Origin: UMGS1696 sp964621165
GTDB lineage: Bacteria > Bacillota > Clostridia > Oscillospirales > CAG-272
NCBI GenBank assembly: GCA_964621165.1
Contig: CAZULC010000005.1
Span: forward strand, 62,001-126,000
Length of the DNA: 64,000 nt
Reading direction: 5' to 3'
Shown piece by piece: positions 61,232 through 64,000 of the stretch. Position numbers and translations under genes: made by a program. How positions within the stretch are numbered: the first letter of the stretch is position 1; every line of letters starts with the position of its first letter. Under the pieces are notes generated by a model, which was given only the letters and a program-made list of their open reading frames with translations, made no database searches and was not told where the DNA came from.

Positions 61232-62515
61232 TTGAAAAACTACAAAAAATTCATCATATTTACCATATTTCTCTCACTGACCCTGAGCCTTGTCTCCTGT
61301 TCCCCCGCACGGGAAATCAAGCTTTTTGCCAGCGAGAGCGGGGAGATAATGGAGCTTCTGTTTGGCTTCAATAAAAGCGAGGGCGAAAGTGAGCCGAATG
61401 TTTCGTCAGCCAAAGGAACGGCAAGCGCACCCCTCATCGAAAACGCACTTCACACGGAGCTGATTCCCTCGCCATACAATCCGGACGCACACGCAGCCAT
61501 GAAGTCAATCCCCCAGTCGGAAAAAATAACCCTTCCGTCGGACGTTATTTTGACTGAGGCTGAGCGTCAGATGTATCTTGGAATGGGGTACGATTTCATC
61601 GACAGAATCGACAGCGCTCAAGCCGACGTTGACTCAATTCGGGAGCATTTTTCGTCAAGCGACATAAATTACGTCACGGTGGAATGCACGGGAACCGCAC
61701 CGGCGGGGGATGTTTTCGCCATAAGATACGCGGGATTTTCCGTGTCCGACGGTTACTTCATCAATCCGTCCCACGAGGTAACGCTGTACGTCAGCTCACC
61801 GAAAAAGGCGGAACTGGCGGCTGAAAATCCGGCTCAGGGTGCGAAAAAGGTCTACCTCACCTTCGACGACGGCCCCACCGGCTCCAACACCACCGCCATT
61901 CTCGACGTACTCGACCGATACGGAATCAAGGCGGCTTTCTTCACCACCGGGGACTCCCTTGAAAAATATCCGGACTCTGCAAAGGCAGTAGTCAGCCGCG
62001 GGCATGTGCTGGGATGTCATTCCGTGACCCACAACTACCAAAAAATCTACGCCTCAGTGGAAGCTCTCGAGGAGGAGCTTGTCCAGTGGGAGGAAATCCT
62101 TGAGGACATTGGCTTGTCGAAAGAGGAGCTTGGCCGGCTGACCTTCCGCTTTCCCGGAGGTTCGGTTGGAAGCTACTTCGACGAATACACCGGAGATAAA
62201 ATGAAAGAAATGCTCGAGTCCCATGGGTATTCCATATACGACTGGAACGTTGTCACAAACGACGCTCTTCTGAGTCTTTGTCCCGACGGCCAGAGCAGCT
62301 ATGACTACATAAAGGAAAACTTCATCACAACTTACGACCTGTGCAAAAATGAAATCAAAAGCAAGCCCGACTCACCGATTATCATACTCATGCACGAGAC
62401 AGTAGACGAAACGGTGGAGCTTTTGCCGTGGATTATAGAATACCTACTCGATGACGGCTGCGTCTTCGGCTCCCTCGGGGACTATGACGGCTCGTGGACA
62501 TTTGCCGACAGATGA
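61232..62515 (+). CDS. Polysaccharide deacetylase lipoprotein (NodB/PgdA-like)
   Basis: 427 residues from a TTG at 61232. Lipoprotein signal with cysteine in LVSC (about residue 23). An N-terminal region of about 170 residues of unknown fold is followed by the NodB domain: 'KVYLTFDDGPTGSNTTAIL' (catalytic and metal Asp), 'GCHSVTHNY' (metal His pair), 'LTFRFPGGS' and 'IILMHE'. It removes acetyl groups from a glycan, most often peptidoglycan, on the outer membrane face. Weak ribosome site. Stands as one gene with its own promoter. Confidence 0.9.
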   Translation: MKNYKKFIIFTIFLSLTLSLVSCSPAREIKLFASESGEIMELLFGFNKSEGESEPNVSSAKGTASAPLIENALHTELIPSPYNPDAHAAMKSIPQSEKITLPSDVILTEAERQMYLGMGYDFIDRIDSAQADVDSIREHFSSSDINYVTVECTGTAPAGDVFAIRYAGFSVSDGYFINPSHEVTLYVSSPKKAELAAENPAQGAKKVYLTFDDGPTGSNTTAILDVLDRYGIKAAFFTTGDSLEKYPDSAKAVVSRGHVLGCHSVTHNYQKIYASVEALEEELVQWEEILEDIGLSKEELGRLTFRFPGGSVGSYFDEYTGDKMKEMLESHGYSIYDWNVVTNDALLSLCPDGQSSYDYIKENFITTYDLCKNEIKSKPDSPIIILMHETVDETVELLPWIIEYLLDDGCVFGSLGDYDGSWTFADR

Positions 62516-62572
62516 TCTCAGGCGAAGAAATAATAGTTACAGCGACAAATATAATTATTAACAATTCCAGTA

Positions 62573-62601
62573 TTGACATAGCAAGCCTTTTGTGGTATAC
62601 T
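62573..62601 (+). promoter_or_regulatory. Promoter of the second solute-binding lipoprotein gene
   Basis: TTGACA (62573-62578), 17-base spacer, TATACT (62596-62601) preceded by TGG. The leader of about 180 bases to 62787 is A+T-rich and shows nothing else. Confidence 0.8.
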
Positions 62602-62787
62602 TCCAATAATGAATTTATAATTTATTATATTTATTCAAGCAGGCTAAATAGCCGAGTTCTTGATTTGAATATTTTGGGACAAAATCTTAACAAAAACAGA
62701 ATTTTTATTCAGAATTTCCATTAAATACAAATAATATCAGCATTGCATCCTACATATTCATTCATGACCAGAAAGGAAGGTAACACA

Positions 62788-64000
62788 ATGAAAAAAAGCT
62801 TACGCACAATGTCCGTGCTTCTTGCGCTTCTTATGACGCTGCCGACTCTTGCATCATGTTCGGAAAAGAAAAGCGAAGGTACCGACGAACCATTTCCCGC
62901 GTCAGTCGGTGAGGACACAGCAGATACCGAGGAGACCGAGCCTGAAACCGAGGAAGACACCCGCATCAAGCCCGATATTCCGGCAAACGCAGACTATGGC
63001 GGGGACGAGATCCGCTTCCTGTTCTGGGAAGTCGAAGGCTGGCGCGGGACCGTACGTGAATGCCGTGACATTTACGCTGAGCAGATCACGGGCGAGCCTA
63101 TAAACGACGCGGTTTACAACAGGAACGCGAAAATCGAGGAAGCCTACAAGGTTAAAATCGCCCTTGACATCGAAGCCTGCGGTGACATCGGCGGAATCGT
63201 AAGTCAGGCTGTGTCCGCCGGTGATCAGCTCTACGACGTGGTTTACCCCAGACTTTTTGAAGCCGCTTCCATGTACCAGAACGCCTACTTTCACAACCTG
63301 CACAACGTGGCGAACATCGACCTGACCAAGCCCTGGTGGGACGCAAACTCCGTGGAATCTTTGGACTGCGGCGGTTATCTTCCCTGCGTGGCTACCTCAA
63401 TCAACGTAAACGACAAGGACGCCACCTCAGCCGTCGCATTCAACAAGACCATCGCCGCCGCAAATCAGCTTCCTGATATATATGAACTGGTGCGCGAGGG
63501 CAAATGGACCTATGACAAGCTGTCCGAGCTGTCCGCGGTTGTATGCACCGACTCAAACGGCGACGGAACAATGAACCCCGACGACGACGTATACGGACTC
63601 CTTGGCGCAAACGACGTCATGACCGCATTCTGGTACGGTGCAGGCTCGGTTCTTGCTGCCCATGACGAGGACGGCGTGTTTGCATTCACATACGGTTCCG
63701 AGCGGGACATCAACTCCACTCTTGCCGTAATCAAACTTATGAACGAACCTTGGTTCATGAATCACCACTCACTTACCAACACCGACGACATCTACTACCG
63801 TCAGCTGTTCGAGCAGGGACATGGACTGTTCTTCTGGCTTAGGCTTGACGACGTTACAAATATGCGCGAGGGAGACGCCGAATTCGGTATAATCCCCACT
63901 CCGAAATACGAAGAGACTCAGGACAGCTACTACAGCATGGTTTCCCAGCACACCACCGGACTTATGTCGATTCCCACCACAAAGTACGGCGACGAGCTTG
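62788..64000 (+). CDS. Extracellular solute-binding lipoprotein, 3' end cut by window edge
   Basis: At least 404 residues; the frame is open at base 64000. Lipoprotein signal MKKSLRTMSVLLALLMTLPTLASC, then an acidic linker and 'GGDEIRFLFWEVEGWRGTVRECRDIYAEQITG', 'DQLYDVVYPRLFEAAS', 'DKDATSAVAFNKTIAAANQLPDIYELVREGKWTYDKL', typical of family 1 sugar-binding proteins. An EF-hand-like DSNGDGTMNPDD occurs, as in many such proteins. GGAAGG before ATG. Likely carries oligosaccharides to an ABC importer outside the window. The 3' part cannot be judged. Confidence 0.87.
   Translation, partial: MKKSLRTMSVLLALLMTLPTLASCSEKKSEGTDEPFPASVGEDTADTEETEPETEEDTRIKPDIPANADYGGDEIRFLFWEVEGWRGTVRECRDIYAEQITGEPINDAVYNRNAKIEEAYKVKIALDIEACGDIGGIVSQAVSAGDQLYDVVYPRLFEAASMYQNAYFHNLHNVANIDLTKPWWDANSVESLDCGGYLPCVATSINVNDKDATSAVAFNKTIAAANQLPDIYELVREGKWTYDKLSELSAVVCTDSNGDGTMNPDDDVYGLLGANDVMTAFWYGAGSVLAAHDEDGVFAFTYGSERDINSTLAVIKLMNEPWFMNHHSLTNTDDIYYRQLFEQGHGLFFWLRLDDVTNMREGDAEFGIIPTPKYEETQDSYYSMVSQHTTGLMSIPTTKYGDEL

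Noticed and set aside
1..64000. CRISPR array, transposase or integrase
   Set aside because: No regularly spaced direct repeats and no transposase or recombinase motifs were seen on either strand, although a CARF protein and a lysis cassette prompted the search.

Overview
The window looks like a chromosomal segment of a low-GC-lineage Clostridia bacterium (Firmicutes), probably gut-associated and Oscillospiraceae-like. This rests on gene content: an Ile T-box leader before a long-type ileS, rpmF-yceD, IreB, YmdB, M42 peptidase genes, lipoprotein solute-binding proteins, GH127-type glycosidase, and orphan HPr. The genus cannot be named from sequence alone. Promoters are very regular: many show -35/-10 boxes separated by exactly 17 bases.

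Layout. 1-9.5 kb: an M16C metallopeptidase cut by the left edge (minus), a structured leader and a heterodimeric ABC exporter, then an 802-residue lipoprotein ending in a solute-binding domain. 9.6-14.1 kb: a minus-strand run of HAD phosphatase, PHP phosphatase, DeoD, a DUF1887 CARF-nuclease, an 82-residue protein and a CYTH protein. 14.3-15.9 kb: two decayed genes. 16-23.5 kb: T-box, ileS, HPr, uvrC, rsmD, coaD. 23.7-28.9 kb: accessory genes, two of them broken. 29-34.6 kb: GH127-like glycosidase, nucleosidase, NAD synthetase, thioredoxin reductase (minus). 34.7-38.8 kb: a broken gene, a CAT-like acetyltransferase, repeat copies, and an isolated phage-like lysis cassette. 39-46 kb: membrane and envelope proteins, tRNA-Cys, MazF. 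46-51 kb: murD and three M42 peptidase paralogs. 51-57.5 kb: rpmF-yceD, and the ireB/aldo-keto reductase/ribF/dacF operon. 57.5-64 kb: a lipoprotein gene with an internal TGA, a MinD-like ATPase, a degenerate methylglyoxal-synthase homolog, ymdB, a polysaccharide deacetylase and a second solute-binding lipoprotein cut by the right edge.

Main points of interest. (1) A family of about 60-90 bp structured repeats lies directly upstream of genes, always in the orientation of the downstream gene, with compensating changes in a hairpin. (2) Three tandem M42 peptidase genes encode a middle paralog that has lost nearly all metal ligands and catalytic residues. (3) An MgsA homolog lacks the catalytic Asp/His residues. 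(4) An orphan Card1/Can2-like CARF nuclease is coupled to deoD and close to a CYTH gene, with no CRISPR locus here. (5) At least six accessory genes carry in-frame stops or frameshifts while all housekeeping genes are intact. No CRISPR array, insertion sequence, rRNA or replication origin was recognised.
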